Assembly: GCA_034437455.1 (NCBI GenBank)
Contig: DAOTUB010000293.1
Location: forward strand, 1 to 14,697
Source: DAOTUB01 sp034437455
GTDB lineage: Bacteria; Chloroflexota; Anaerolineae; B4-G1
Direction of reading: 5' to 3'
DNA: 14,697 nucleotides
Below are positions 6,743-14,671 of the stretch, piece after piece (positions within the stretch are counted from its first letter, which is position 1; each line of letters starts with the position of its first letter). The position numbers and the translations under genes are program-made. Under the pieces are notes generated by a model. That model was not told the DNA's origin and made no database searches. It saw nothing but the letters and a program-made list of their open reading frames with translations.

Positions 6743-9726
6743 CTCAAATTCAATTCAAATTTGATCCCAACCAGGACTACCAACTCGAAGCTATCCAAAG
6801 CGTCGTCGATCTCTTCCAGGGACTCCCCCGCCACGACACGGCCTTCACCCTGGGCGAGGATCTCGTTCCCAATCTCCCGCCCTTTGAGGATCTACACGAC
6901 CAATGGCTCTATAACAACCTCGCGGCTGTTCAGAAACGGGGGATCGAGCAGGGCATGCCCGTCCAGCGCTCGTTGACGCTGGACGTCGATACAGGGATCG
7001 AGCTCAAGGGCGTCAGCAACGATTCTTGGAGCTACCCCAACTTCACCGTCGAGATGGAGACCGGCACCGGCAAGACCTACGTCTATCTGCGCACTATTAT
7101 GGAGCTGCGCAAATACTATGGCTTCCGCAAATTCATCATCGTCGTCCCCAGCGTCGCCATCTATGAGGGGGTCGCTAAACACTTTGATCAGCTCCACTCC
7201 CACTTTGACGCTCTCTATGCCAACGAACCCGTCAACTTGATGCGCTATGATAGCGATCGTCTCAGCGCCCTGCGCGGCTTTGCCACCTCTAGCTTTGTCG
7301 AGATTCTCGTCATCACCATCCAATCTTTCCGGCTTGCCCGCAACCGGATCTACCAAGCCTCCGAACAACTGCATGGTGAGCGTTTCCCCTACCAGTACAT
7401 CCAGGAGACCCGCCCTATCCTGATCCTCGACGAGCCACAGAATATGGAGACCCGTAAGGCTCGTGCCGCCCTGCGCACACTCCATCCTCTGTTTGCCTTG
7501 CGCTACAGCGCCACCCATCGCTCCAGCCCCAACCACATCTACAGCCTCACGCCCTTTGAGGCCTTCCAGCGTGGCCTCGTCAAGCGCATCCAGGTCGACG
7601 CCATCACCGCCCACGATGACTTTAATCAACCCTTCCTGGCCTTGGACGTCATTAGCCGTGGCCGTGGCATCACTGCCAAGGTCCGCACCTATGTCACCGA
7701 CGCTGGTCGGACGCGTGAAGCCGACGTCAACCTCAGGCAAGGGGATGACCTCCACGCCAAGACCGGCCGCGACGAGCACCAAGGCTACGTCGTCCAAGAG
7801 ATCCACGCCGGCCACGGTTGGGTCGAGTTTACCAACGGCGTCAAACTTCACCTCGATGAAGTCATCGGCCCCAGCCGGCCCGAGATCTTTCGCGCCCAGA
7901 TTGAGCGCACCGTCTCACACCATATGCAGCGCCAGCAGGAACTGGCCGACCACGGCATCAAGGTCCTCTCCCTCTTTTTCATCGACCGCGTTGCCAACTA
8001 TGTGGGCATCGACGGCATCATCCGTCGCCTCTTCCGGGCCGCCTTTGAAAAGTACAAGGCAGACTTTCCCTTCTTCCGTGATCTCGACGTCGACGATGTC
8101 CACAACGGCTACTTTGCCAAACGCAGTCGGAAAAGTCAACCTGACGAGTACATCGACACCAGTGGGAGGACTGTGAGCGAGCGCGCAGCCGAAAAAGAGG
8201 CTTTCCAGCTCATCATGCGCGACAAAGAACGGCTCCTTTCCTTCGACGAGCCAACTTGTTTCATCTTTGCCCACTCTGCCCTCAAGGAGGGTTGGGACAA
8301 TCCCAACGTTTTCCAGATCTGCACGCTGAACCAGACCGTCTCGACGATGAAAAAGCGCCAGGAAATCGGGCGCGGCTTGCGCATCCCCGTCAACCAAAGC
8401 GGTGAGCGCGTCTTTGACGATGAGGTCAACATCCTCACCGTCGTCGCCAACGAAAGCTATCAGACCTATGCCGAGACGCTTCAGAACGAGTACGTCGAGG
8501 ATGGTCACGCCACCCCACCGCCCAAGCCCACCCAGGTCGGCCAAGCCACCGCCCACCGCAACGACGATCTCTTTAACGATAGCCGCTTCCGCGACTTTTG
8601 GACCAAGCTCCTCCGCCGGACCGACTATCGCATCCACATCGACGCCCCGGCCCTCATCCAGGAATGTATCGACTATCTCAACAACGTAGTTCAATTTCCC
8701 AGACCCGTCATCGTCATCGAGACTGGCGAATACGTCGTCACTACCTTTACCATCACGCTGGAGGCCGTCCGGGGGAAAGAGGCCAAAATTCGCGTCCGCG
8801 CCATCGACACTCGCGACAATGAGCCGCATGGCCAAGCACCCTACCTCGCCAAGAACGCCGATCTGGCCAAGATCTTCGACGATCCTCGCCTCCGTGGCTT
8901 CAAGATAAAAAGCATCCATACCGCTGGCGACGACACACGGGTCACCTTTGCCAATGGCGAAGAACTCTCAATGCACGCCGCCATCCAGTTCGACACCCAG
9001 GCCGGTCAGGCCCCGCGTCGCCAGCAGATCACGCCAGAGGACCATACCTACCCTGTCTTTAATCTCATCGACCGCGCCGCCCGCGAGACCAATCTCACCC
9101 GTCCCACCCTCAACGCCATCTTTAAAGGGCTACGCAACGACAAACAGCGTATGCTCATCCGCAATCCTGAGGGCTTTGCCGCCACCTTTATCGCCGGCAT
9201 CAAAGAAGTCCTTGCCAACCACGTCGTCGAACACATCCAGTTTGTTCTCGTCGACGCCCCTGCCGTGGGGGACCTTGAACACTACTTTCCTTCACAAAAA
9301 GACTTTGCTCAGCGCGAACTCGTCTCATCCGGCCCCAACGGTCTCTACGACCGGGTCCAGACCGACTCTGACGTCGAGCGCCACTTTGTCGCCGGTCAAC
9401 TCATCCCCGATGACAAGGTCATTGGCTATTTCAAGTTTCCCAGCAACTTTAAAATCCCGTTTCCAAAGATCATCGGCAACTACAACCCCGACTGGGGCAT
9501 CCTTCGCTATGATGAAAAGGGCAGCATCGTCCTTCAGCTCGTCCGAGAAACCAAAGGCAGCGAACGCATAGACGAGCTTCGGTTCCCACACGAAAAGCGC
9601 AAGGTCCGCGTGGCTCGCAAACACTTTAGAGAAATCGGGGTTGACTACCGTGTAATCACTGACGCTACCCCTGCGTGGTGGCTCTCTGCCGATCAACTCG
9701 GGACGCAGGAGGAATTTGATTTGTAG
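6739..9726 (+). CDS. res: Type III restriction enzyme, Res helicase-endonuclease subunit
   Basis: A 995-residue SF2 helicase-nuclease that couples ATP-driven movement on DNA to cleavage of unmodified sites, in complex with Mod. Visible features in order are Walker A METGTGKT (residues 106-113, Lys112), motif II LDEPQ (Asp231-Glu232), motif III-like YSATH, a late helicase block KEGWDNPNVFQICTLN, and motif VI QEIGRGLR (541-548). At the C terminus is a PD-(D/E)XK nuclease: NPDW with Asp918, then RETKG with Glu937 and Lys939. All catalytic residues appear intact. Length matches Res proteins. The GTG start overlaps the preceding gene's stop (GTGA) and has a consensus Shine-Dalgarno. It is the last gene of the left operon; no clear terminator follows. 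The call is very secure. Confidence 0.96.
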   Translation: MTQIQFKFDPNQDYQLEAIQSVVDLFQGLPRHDTAFTLGEDLVPNLPPFEDLHDQWLYNNLAAVQKRGIEQGMPVQRSLTLDVDTGIELKGVSNDSWSYPNFTVEMETGTGKTYVYLRTIMELRKYYGFRKFIIVVPSVAIYEGVAKHFDQLHSHFDALYANEPVNLMRYDSDRLSALRGFATSSFVEILVITIQSFRLARNRIYQASEQLHGERFPYQYIQETRPILILDEPQNMETRKARAALRTLHPLFALRYSATHRSSPNHIYSLTPFEAFQRGLVKRIQVDAITAHDDFNQPFLALDVISRGRGITAKVRTYVTDAGRTREADVNLRQGDDLHAKTGRDEHQGYVVQEIHAGHGWVEFTNGVKLHLDEVIGPSRPEIFRAQIERTVSHHMQRQQELADHGIKVLSLFFIDRVANYVGIDGIIRRLFRAAFEKYKADFPFFRDLDVDDVHNGYFAKRSRKSQPDEYIDTSGRTVSERAAEKEAFQLIMRDKERLLSFDEPTCFIFAHSALKEGWDNPNVFQICTLNQTVSTMKKRQEIGRGLRIPVNQSGERVFDDEVNILTVVANESYQTYAETLQNEYVEDGHATPPPKPTQVGQATAHRNDDLFNDSRFRDFWTKLLRRTDYRIHIDAPALIQECIDYLNNVVQFPRPVIVIETGEYVVTTFTITLEAVRGKEAKIRVRAIDTRDNEPHGQAPYLAKNADLAKIFDDPRLRGFKIKSIHTAGDDTRVTFANGEELSMHAAIQFDTQAGQAPRRQQITPEDHTYPVFNLIDRAARETNLTRPTLNAIFKGLRNDKQRMLIRNPEGFAATFIAGIKEVLANHVVEHIQFVLVDAPAVGDLEHYFPSQKDFAQRELVSSGPNGLYDRVQTDSDVERHFVAGQLIPDDKVIGYFKFPSNFKIPFPKIIGNYNPDWGILRYDEKGSIVLQLVRETKGSERIDELRFPHEKRKVRVARKHFREIGVDYRVITDATPAWWLSADQLGTQEEFDL

Positions 9727-10134
9727 TAAATATAGGGCCATAACTTCGCACACTGATCAACTCTTGCTCGATTTTGAGCCGGGAAGATCTGCGGAAGTGG
9801 GGCAATTACACTATAGACATCACTGCAGAACTTGACACTGAGAGCACACATTTGCTCGTCGGGTAACTCGAATGGTTCTACGGCTGACAGGCTCCCCATC
9901 GACTTTGTTTCATAAATCCAAGGATTAACGCTGCTCTGCATGAGGGAAGCTGGAGTATTTAGAGACGGTCGCAGACACATGAAGCACATAAAACGCGCTA
10001 TACTATTCCTGGAGCGAGCAAAAATTTTCGATGGGCACGAGGGGTTAACCCCAGACCAAGCGGATCAAACGATCTGGGAAGCGCTTTTGTTTGAAGTATA
10101 TCGGTGATCTTTTGGATCCGGCTTGACAGACTGA
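9727..10134. other. Convergent intergenic stretch with possible gene debris
   Basis: This 408-base gap separates the 3' ends of the two convergent operons. No strong bidirectional terminator is visible. The + strand frame through 9744-9860 reads protein-like (WGNYTIDITAELDTESTHLL) before stops at 9861 and 9882. A 98-codon frame on the - strand (9693-9989) overlaps it and the end of res. None has a good start signal, so this may be decayed coding sequence. A perfect 12-base palindrome, GGGGTTAACCCC, lies at 10041-10052. Confidence 0.4.
9940..10107 (+). CDS. Possible 55-residue hypothetical protein or gene fragment
   Basis: The frame starts at ATG 9940 (alternative internal ATG at 9979) and ends at TGA 10105-10107. 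The second half (IKRAILFLERAKIFDGHEGL, then a run ending WEALLFEVYR) has the composition of a real charged, helical protein. No Shine-Dalgarno precedes ATG 9940 and no family is recognised. It could be the surviving C terminus of a decayed gene between the operons. Whether it is expressed is doubtful. Confidence 0.25.
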   Translation: MREAGVFRDGRRHMKHIKRAILFLERAKIFDGHEGLTPDQADQTIWEALLFEVYR

Positions 10135-11526
10135 TCATGCATTAAGAGCCTTCCGGGTGAGCAAGTCAAGCACGCGGCCACCCGGCTGCAGGCTAATGGC
10201 TGTATAGCGATGGGCGAGCGCAATGGGTACAACCGCATTCTTGTACAAATCGCTCTCTAGCATATTAATCAACTGAATGGCTTGTGGAAGTTGCTGATAA
10301 CGCTCAAGTTTGACCTTTTCTGCAATAAAGTCCGTCCCCGGCTCATCTTTGGAAGCGTAGGGATAAGGAAGCGCAAACACAAAAGTGCGACCACTGGGCG
10401 TCTTGAAGATAAAGTCCTGACCATAATATGTCTCGAATCCAAAGCCATTACGAGCAACCTCGCGACCAGCCAGGATATACTTGTAGCGGTACGCATCGTC
10501 AATGGCAAAGAGTCGGTTGTTCGGTACAAAACGCTCAATAAGACCGACATGATCCACAACTTGGCCGGTTTTCTGCAAGCCGATCATGAGTAGCGGTGCA
10601 CAGTTGTATCTGGCTAGCTTCTGGTTGATCTCCCGCAAAAAAATCATAATGGAACGGTGTAACCAGGCCGCAGGGCCAAAAATGGCTAGAGGGCCATCCA
10701 CAAAAAAGGCCATCCCACTCAGAAGTAAAGGAGATTTTTTGAACAAATAGCGAATATAGTGAAATGGAAGAAGATGTTCCAAAATCAGCATCAAACGAGA
10801 AATAGCCGTCTGATTAGATTGATACTCTTGCACTTCTTCCCACAGACGCAAACAGTCAGTTGGGTATACCTCAGCCCCACATAAGCGGCAATGCTGTTGC
10901 TCTGGAACATCCTCTACTTCAATTGGTCCTCGATTACACTCGGGACATTTATAGATTTTGAGTTTTCTGGGATCATCGGTACCCAACACTCCCGGTCGTC
11001 GGGATGCCAGGTGAAAGAGTGTTGAGCGCAAACTGGTAAAAGGTTCAGCTTCGTTAAAACGTGTGCGAGAACCAACGAACTGCTGGTCCATCAAAGCCCG
11101 GAAGCTTTCCCGCACCGTGAGTTTAGCTCCCCACCGGATGTTGGCGCTCGGTACAGAAAAAGTCAAGGCGGAATTATTATTCTGCAACTCCGCTACCCGG
11201 AAGGGATCAACATACTTGCCCACACGCAGCGCTCCATAGCTTTGCAGGTCGATCAAGACAGCGCCAATCTTTATATAACCGATTTTTGTACTAGGTAGCC
11301 GGTCATCAATACTGGACTCGTAGTTGCTGCCGTCCACGGCAATCACGAACGAGGGAAGCTTTGCTACCACCTCAGGCGGTGTCACAAATTGATCAGCCAC
11401 AGCCTGACATTCTTGATCAGAGGGCGGAGTAAGAAAGGAACACTCTTCCAGAAAGGCCGCCACTTCTGGGTTGCGGACGATATCCGCATGTGCTGCTTTG
11501 CTAGCTAATTCACCTTCGTAAGGCAT
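10135..11526 (-). CDS. nurA: NurA-type nuclease with an inserted zinc ribbon
   Basis: A 463-residue protein of the NurA family, Mn-dependent 5'-3' exo/endonucleases that in archaea act with HerA in DNA end resection. The family's signature is visible: VIAVDGSNYE with Asp65 in the DGS motif, and a second acidic site FFVDGPLAIFG (Asp277) in the RNase H-like core. Between them, Cys194-X2-Cys197 and Cys213-X2-Cys216 form a four-cysteine zinc-ribbon-like module, which I do not recall as standard for archaeal NurA. The C-terminal part ends in a helical segment with LINMLESDLY and ALAHRYTAI. The ATG start has GAGGGA 7 bases upstream. It follows herA with a 23-base gap on the same strand, so the two are co-expressed. 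Family assignment rests on the motifs plus the HerA neighbour. Confidence 0.82.
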   Translation of the reverse strand: MPYEGELASKAAHADIVRNPEVAAFLEECSFLTPPSDQECQAVADQFVTPPEVVAKLPSFVIAVDGSNYESSIDDRLPSTKIGYIKIGAVLIDLQSYGALRVGKYVDPFRVAELQNNNSALTFSVPSANIRWGAKLTVRESFRALMDQQFVGSRTRFNEAEPFTSLRSTLFHLASRRPGVLGTDDPRKLKIYKCPECNRGPIEVEDVPEQQHCRLCGAEVYPTDCLRLWEEVQEYQSNQTAISRLMLILEHLLPFHYIRYLFKKSPLLLSGMAFFVDGPLAIFGPAAWLHRSIMIFLREINQKLARYNCAPLLMIGLQKTGQVVDHVGLIERFVPNNRLFAIDDAYRYKYILAGREVARNGFGFETYYGQDFIFKTPSGRTFVFALPYPYASKDEPGTDFIAEKVKLERYQQLPQAIQLINMLESDLYKNAVVPIALAHRYTAISLQPGGRVLDLLTRKALNA

Positions 11527-11533
11527 CTGTTGA

Positions 11534-11539
11534 TCCCTC
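11534..11539 (-). promoter_or_regulatory. Ribosome binding site for nurA
   Basis: On the minus strand GAGGGA lies 7 bases before the ATG of nurA, within the short gap after herA. Confidence 0.55.
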
Positions 11540-11549
11540 AGTCTCGAAG

Positions 11550-13544
11550 CTACAAACGTCGAGCAACACGCTGTTGCTCAGCCTCAGGGTCAAATCTGTC
11601 AATCTGCGTCGGAATGACAAATGGCCCAGAGAGCGTTTTTACTCGGGCAAAACCAACATCCTGGGCACGAATTAGCGACTTACTAAAGTCGTCAAAGTCG
11701 TAAAAGTGAGCCAATTCCCTGATCTCTCGATCATTGTTCAAATGTGTTATGAACCAATTCTCTGTATTGGCCAGGATATTAGGATGCACAGAAGATACTT
11801 CCTGTGTCGCATAGACCAGGGATATCCGGTACTTGGCGCCCTCTTTGGCCAAACGTGGCCAGGTCTCTGTCAGGTCCATTCTCTTCCCAATCAAGTTATG
11901 CGCCTCTTCAATGTACACTACGATGTTTGGCGGGATTTGTCCCTGGACAAAGATATCCATCGAGTTACGGAAGATTTTATGTGCAATTTGGGTGCTGACT
12001 TTTTCCCTAATCCGGGCATCTCCAACGGAAAGGTCCAGGATGACTATCTTGCCGTCTACAAGGTGTCCGTAAATCTCATCGGCTACATCGGTCGTTCGAC
12101 GTGGGGAATGGTACTTGAGCGAGTCAGCCAAAATTCGGTGACCTGAAATAAAGCCTCCGGCACCTCTCTGTGCGATCATATCCAGCAAAGTTTGCAGGAT
12201 GTCATCCACCCAGTCTTTGCTTGCTGTGGAACTGGGCAGTGAATCATCGAGGTTAGCCTCACGGGCAGTCAGGAACCAACGTCGAGCTTGCTCAAGAGTC
12301 AATCCACGACTAGGATCAGAAAATTGTTCGTTACTTTGGGCATTTACCCGCTCTCGGACCTTCGCGTTGGCGCTAAATTTCACTCTATGATTTGATGGCG
12401 GGACGAAGCCAGCCATGTAGAGCAGAGTTTGATATGCAGCAACCCGAACCCGCCACCGCGACCAAGTGCCTCTCTCTTGTTTGTCGGGTTCATCTAGCGA
12501 CATATTAACAAAAGCACGCACATAGTCCGCCGTCACACGACCCGCGCTTTCCAATTCCCGTTGGATGATTCCAAATCCCTCATTGAGCTGCTCATAAAAG
12601 TTGGTTCGCAACTCCTCAAAGCCCGGTGTCTCGATCATTCGGTAGCGGACAGTATCACTTGGATAAATATCCGCGATAGCGCCCTGGTCTTGTTCGTTCG
12701 GATTGGCATACTCGCCATTAATGTCATAAACGATCTGTCCGATTGGAGCTTGTCCCTCATCGGCAACTCGCTTGACCACAGATACCATCTGTTTGATCAT
12801 ATTTGATTTACCCGTGCGTGTCATACCCAACACGGCAGTACGTCTCGCCAGGAAATCAGAGGGTCTGACCAAGACCGGTACAATCTCCGCGCGTGGGTTC
12901 CGACGATGAAGCCGGTCTGTAGACGTATAGCGCACTGTGCCAATCTGAAAAGGCTCAATCTCGCCACTCAACCCCAGACGTTTTGCATCCTCACGGGCAT
13001 TATGTCTCCGGATTGGATCCACATAGTTCACAATCGTTTCTAATGCTATGCTATGAGGGCGATAGACATTCAAACGAGCGGCGGTAGCAAAGGATTCAAT
13101 ATCACTGCCTAGCCATAGTTCATCATCGGACGTAAAGAATGTACCCAGCACACGACACTTTAAGCCGCCAAACTGTAACTGATTCAAAGTAATATCGTCA
13201 ATGTCGCGACTCTCGTCAGTACCGTAAACATCTATTTGTTGTTGAAAAAAGTCGATCTTGGTGCGTACCATGTCATCATCCTGTGGGAGTCTGGCAGAGT
13301 CAATAACGCGCAGTAAAATCACTTCTTGATCCTCTTCGGGCGTTTCAGCAAACTCATCAGGGTTGAAGGAAGCAGCAACCAAGAAACAATTGTGAGGAAT
13401 GCCCAGTGCTTGGGCTTTCCAAAGATCATTTGTCATTACAAAAGCAAACTCATAGTCAATCGCATAAGTCCATCCGACAAAGTTCTCAGGTTGAATCAGT
13501 TGAGCTAAAGCATCCTTGCGCAGGACTTGATTGATGTTTTGCAT
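11550..13544 (-). CDS. herA: HerA-type FtsK/HerA superfamily DNA translocase (DUF87)
   Basis: A 664-residue ATPase. The N-terminal ~200 residues show no motif I recognise, followed by a HAS-barrel-like section around IGTVRYTSTDR. The ATPase core begins at VLGMTRTGKSNMIKQM (Walker A, residues 240-247, Lys246). The Walker B strand IVVYIEEAHNLIG has Glu546-Glu547 as catalytic acids, and a sensor region SLVYATQE follows. HerA forms hexameric rings that translocate double-stranded DNA and drive NurA. In bacteria HerA proteins are also recurrent parts of defence systems (for example with SIR2 or DUF4297 effectors). The start is supported by a perfect AGGAGGT 9 bases upstream, lying in the 3' end of the preceding methyltransferase gene (gap of 4 bases). 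Composition is lower in GC than the left operon. Confidence 0.93.
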   Translation of the reverse strand: MQNINQVLRKDALAQLIQPENFVGWTYAIDYEFAFVMTNDLWKAQALGIPHNCFLVAASFNPDEFAETPEEDQEVILLRVIDSARLPQDDDMVRTKIDFFQQQIDVYGTDESRDIDDITLNQLQFGGLKCRVLGTFFTSDDELWLGSDIESFATAARLNVYRPHSIALETIVNYVDPIRRHNAREDAKRLGLSGEIEPFQIGTVRYTSTDRLHRRNPRAEIVPVLVRPSDFLARRTAVLGMTRTGKSNMIKQMVSVVKRVADEGQAPIGQIVYDINGEYANPNEQDQGAIADIYPSDTVRYRMIETPGFEELRTNFYEQLNEGFGIIQRELESAGRVTADYVRAFVNMSLDEPDKQERGTWSRWRVRVAAYQTLLYMAGFVPPSNHRVKFSANAKVRERVNAQSNEQFSDPSRGLTLEQARRWFLTAREANLDDSLPSSTASKDWVDDILQTLLDMIAQRGAGGFISGHRILADSLKYHSPRRTTDVADEIYGHLVDGKIVILDLSVGDARIREKVSTQIAHKIFRNSMDIFVQGQIPPNIVVYIEEAHNLIGKRMDLTETWPRLAKEGAKYRISLVYATQEVSSVHPNILANTENWFITHLNNDREIRELAHFYDFDDFSKSLIRAQDVGFARVKTLSGPFVIPTQIDRFDPEAEQQRVARRL

Positions 13545-13548
13545 AGTT

Positions 13549-14460
13549 TCAAGACCTCCTCGTAAACACTATCCGATCAGTAGGCAACTTTTCCAGATTG
13601 GAAATGATGACTTCTTGGCCCTTTGTTCTTCTGGAGCTACTGGCCGCACTGTAATAAAGTTCAACGTCGTGCTTTTGCGCTCCATTGGTGCGCTTTTGAA
13701 TTGCCTTGCCATAAAGAGCTTCGACCTGTTGCACCGAGTCGTAGCTCAGAATCCATTTGTCTTCCAGGGTTAGCAGTTGATCCCTCAGTGCTATGTGATC
13801 GCTGCTCACAAACTCATGACGATAGAGTTTTTCTGCTTCAAAAAATGGCGGATCGAGGTAGAAAAAGAGTTCATCAGAGGGTAAGCAGCCTAAACGTTGC
13901 TCTCGTCGAATTCTTTCTATACATTCATTCCAAGAGCAATTCCATACGCCATAGACCTTATCTTTATGTACCTCAGCTTGTCTGATGCGTTTGACAAGTG
14001 TATCCCGTGGGAAGCGGCAGTCAATCGGATAGGGAGAATCTTGTCGTTTTCCACCAAGTGGTCCTGCTTTAGCCTCCAATATCCCCGAAAAACTGGTTCG
14101 GTTCAGAAAGAAGCAGGTAATTGCTTGTTCCCTTCGGGTATCCGGCTTGGAATGCTTGAGTTGACACCATTTTTCAAGAGTGACTTGAGTGGTCAGTACT
14201 TGTTCAATCAGCCAATCGGTATCAAAAAACACCGTTTGCCAAAAGCTGGCAATCCAAGGATCAAGATCTGCAAGAATTGCATTTTTGACCCAGCCATCTT
14301 GCATCAACTGCAAAGCAACACTTGCTCCTCCTATAAATGGTTCAACATAAAGATTTGGCCTGAAATCATTTAGATCGAGAGCTTGCCTGATATAACCTAC
14401 CAAGCGACGTTTCGAGCCTGGGTAACGTAGAGGGCTCAACAATGGTTTGCTTTTAGTCAC
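13549..14460 (-). CDS. Dam-like D12-class DNA adenine-N6 methyltransferase
   Basis: A 303-residue alpha-class adenine methyltransferase. LRYPGSKRRLVGYI near the N terminus and YVEPFIGGASVALQL form the AdoMet-binding region typical of the Dam/DpnM/M.EcoRV (D12) family. The family block NRTSFSGI follows, and the catalytic motif is YLDPPFF with Asp203-Phe206. All key residues are intact. Dam-family enzymes often methylate GATC, but the specificity here cannot be read from sequence. The start is placed at GTG 14460 because GGAG lies 5 bases upstream. The longer TTG-started frame (to 14490) would translate the Shine-Dalgarno itself. It is the first gene of the operon with herA and nurA, which suggests a self-marking role for a HerA-NurA restriction-like system; this is inference. 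Confidence 0.9.
   Translation of the reverse strand: MTKSKPLLSPLRYPGSKRRLVGYIRQALDLNDFRPNLYVEPFIGGASVALQLMQDGWVKNAILADLDPWIASFWQTVFFDTDWLIEQVLTTQVTLEKWCQLKHSKPDTRREQAITCFFLNRTSFSGILEAKAGPLGGKRQDSPYPIDCRFPRDTLVKRIRQAEVHKDKVYGVWNCSWNECIERIRREQRLGCLPSDELFFYLDPPFFEAEKLYRHEFVSSDHIALRDQLLTLEDKWILSYDSVQQVEALYGKAIQKRTNGAQKHDVELYYSAASSSRRTKGQEVIISNLEKLPTDRIVFTRRS
13554..13560 (-). promoter_or_regulatory. Consensus ribosome binding site for herA
   Basis: AGGAGGT on the minus strand, 9 bases before the herA ATG. It is the strongest Shine-Dalgarno in the window and lies over the last codons of the methyltransferase gene, suggesting high, coupled translation of HerA. Confidence 0.7.
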
Positions 14461-14465
14461 GGTTT

Positions 14466-14469
14466 CTCC
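14466..14469 (-). promoter_or_regulatory. Ribosome binding site deciding the GTG start of the methyltransferase
   Basis: GGAG on the minus strand, 5 bases before GTG 14460. It makes the upstream TTG at 14490 unlikely as a start. Confidence 0.45.
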
Positions 14470-14565
14470 AAGCTGAAAGCAAAAAATCAATCCGGTTTGC
14501 TGTCCGGCAGGCTTTTGTGTAAATCAGGCATTGCTAAGGTCCATCAGCCTGCACTTTGACCGCCG

Positions 14566-14607
14566 CCTCGATGGTAATTGCTCATAAATTATTTAGACGG
14601 ATCGAGG
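14566..14607 (-). other. Leader inverted repeat in the right operon
   Basis: CCTCGAT (14566-14572) pairs perfectly with ATCGAGG (14601-14607) around a 28-base AT-rich interior. It lies about 30 bases downstream of the predicted transcription start and 100 bases before the coding region, so it could be an operator or leader RNA hairpin. The sequence is short enough to be chance. Confidence 0.3.
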
Positions 14608-14642
14608 TTTTTGTTTGCACTGATGTTCAAATGTCAGCGTTT

Positions 14643-14671
14643 ATTATACTATTTACATTGATCAAGGACAA
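14643..14671 (-). promoter_or_regulatory. Strong sigma70-like promoter of the methyltransferase-herA-nurA operon
   Basis: On the minus strand TTGTCC (14671-14666, four of six -35 consensus bases) is followed after exactly 17 bases by a perfect TATAAT (14648-14643). Transcription would begin near 14635, giving a leader of about 175 bases before GTG 14460. The spacer contains the 8-base palindrome TTGATCAA (14658-14665), which includes a GATC. A small 5-base inverted repeat (CAAGG 14663-14667 / CCTTG 14675-14679) overlaps the -35. This arrangement could allow repression or methylation-sensitive control. Confidence 0.65.

Noticed and set aside
6892..7851. 319-codon open frame on the minus strand opposite res
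   Set aside because: It is a shadow of the strongly biased GC-rich res codons; the opposite strand carries clear helicase motifs.
7915..8919. 334-codon open frame on the minus strand opposite res
   Set aside because: Same shadow effect; the composition is repetitive Asp/Val/Gly and no start signal or family is visible.
10123..10128. Perfect TTGACA as a -35 element at the end of nurA
   Set aside because: No -10-like hexamer lies 15-19 bases downstream and it points into the 3' end of a convergent gene.
10153..10185. Inverted repeat CCGGGTG/CACCCGG as a nurA terminator
   Set aside because: It lies within the coding sequence before the stop codon and is not followed by a T-run on either strand.
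14461..14490. TTG start ten codons upstream for the adenine methyltransferase
   Set aside because: It would translate through the GGAG that serves GTG 14460, and the added residues have no family similarity I recognise.
14491..14515. CCGG...CCGG hairpin with T-run before the methyltransferase as an attenuator
   Set aside because: The stem is only four base pairs, too weak to call.
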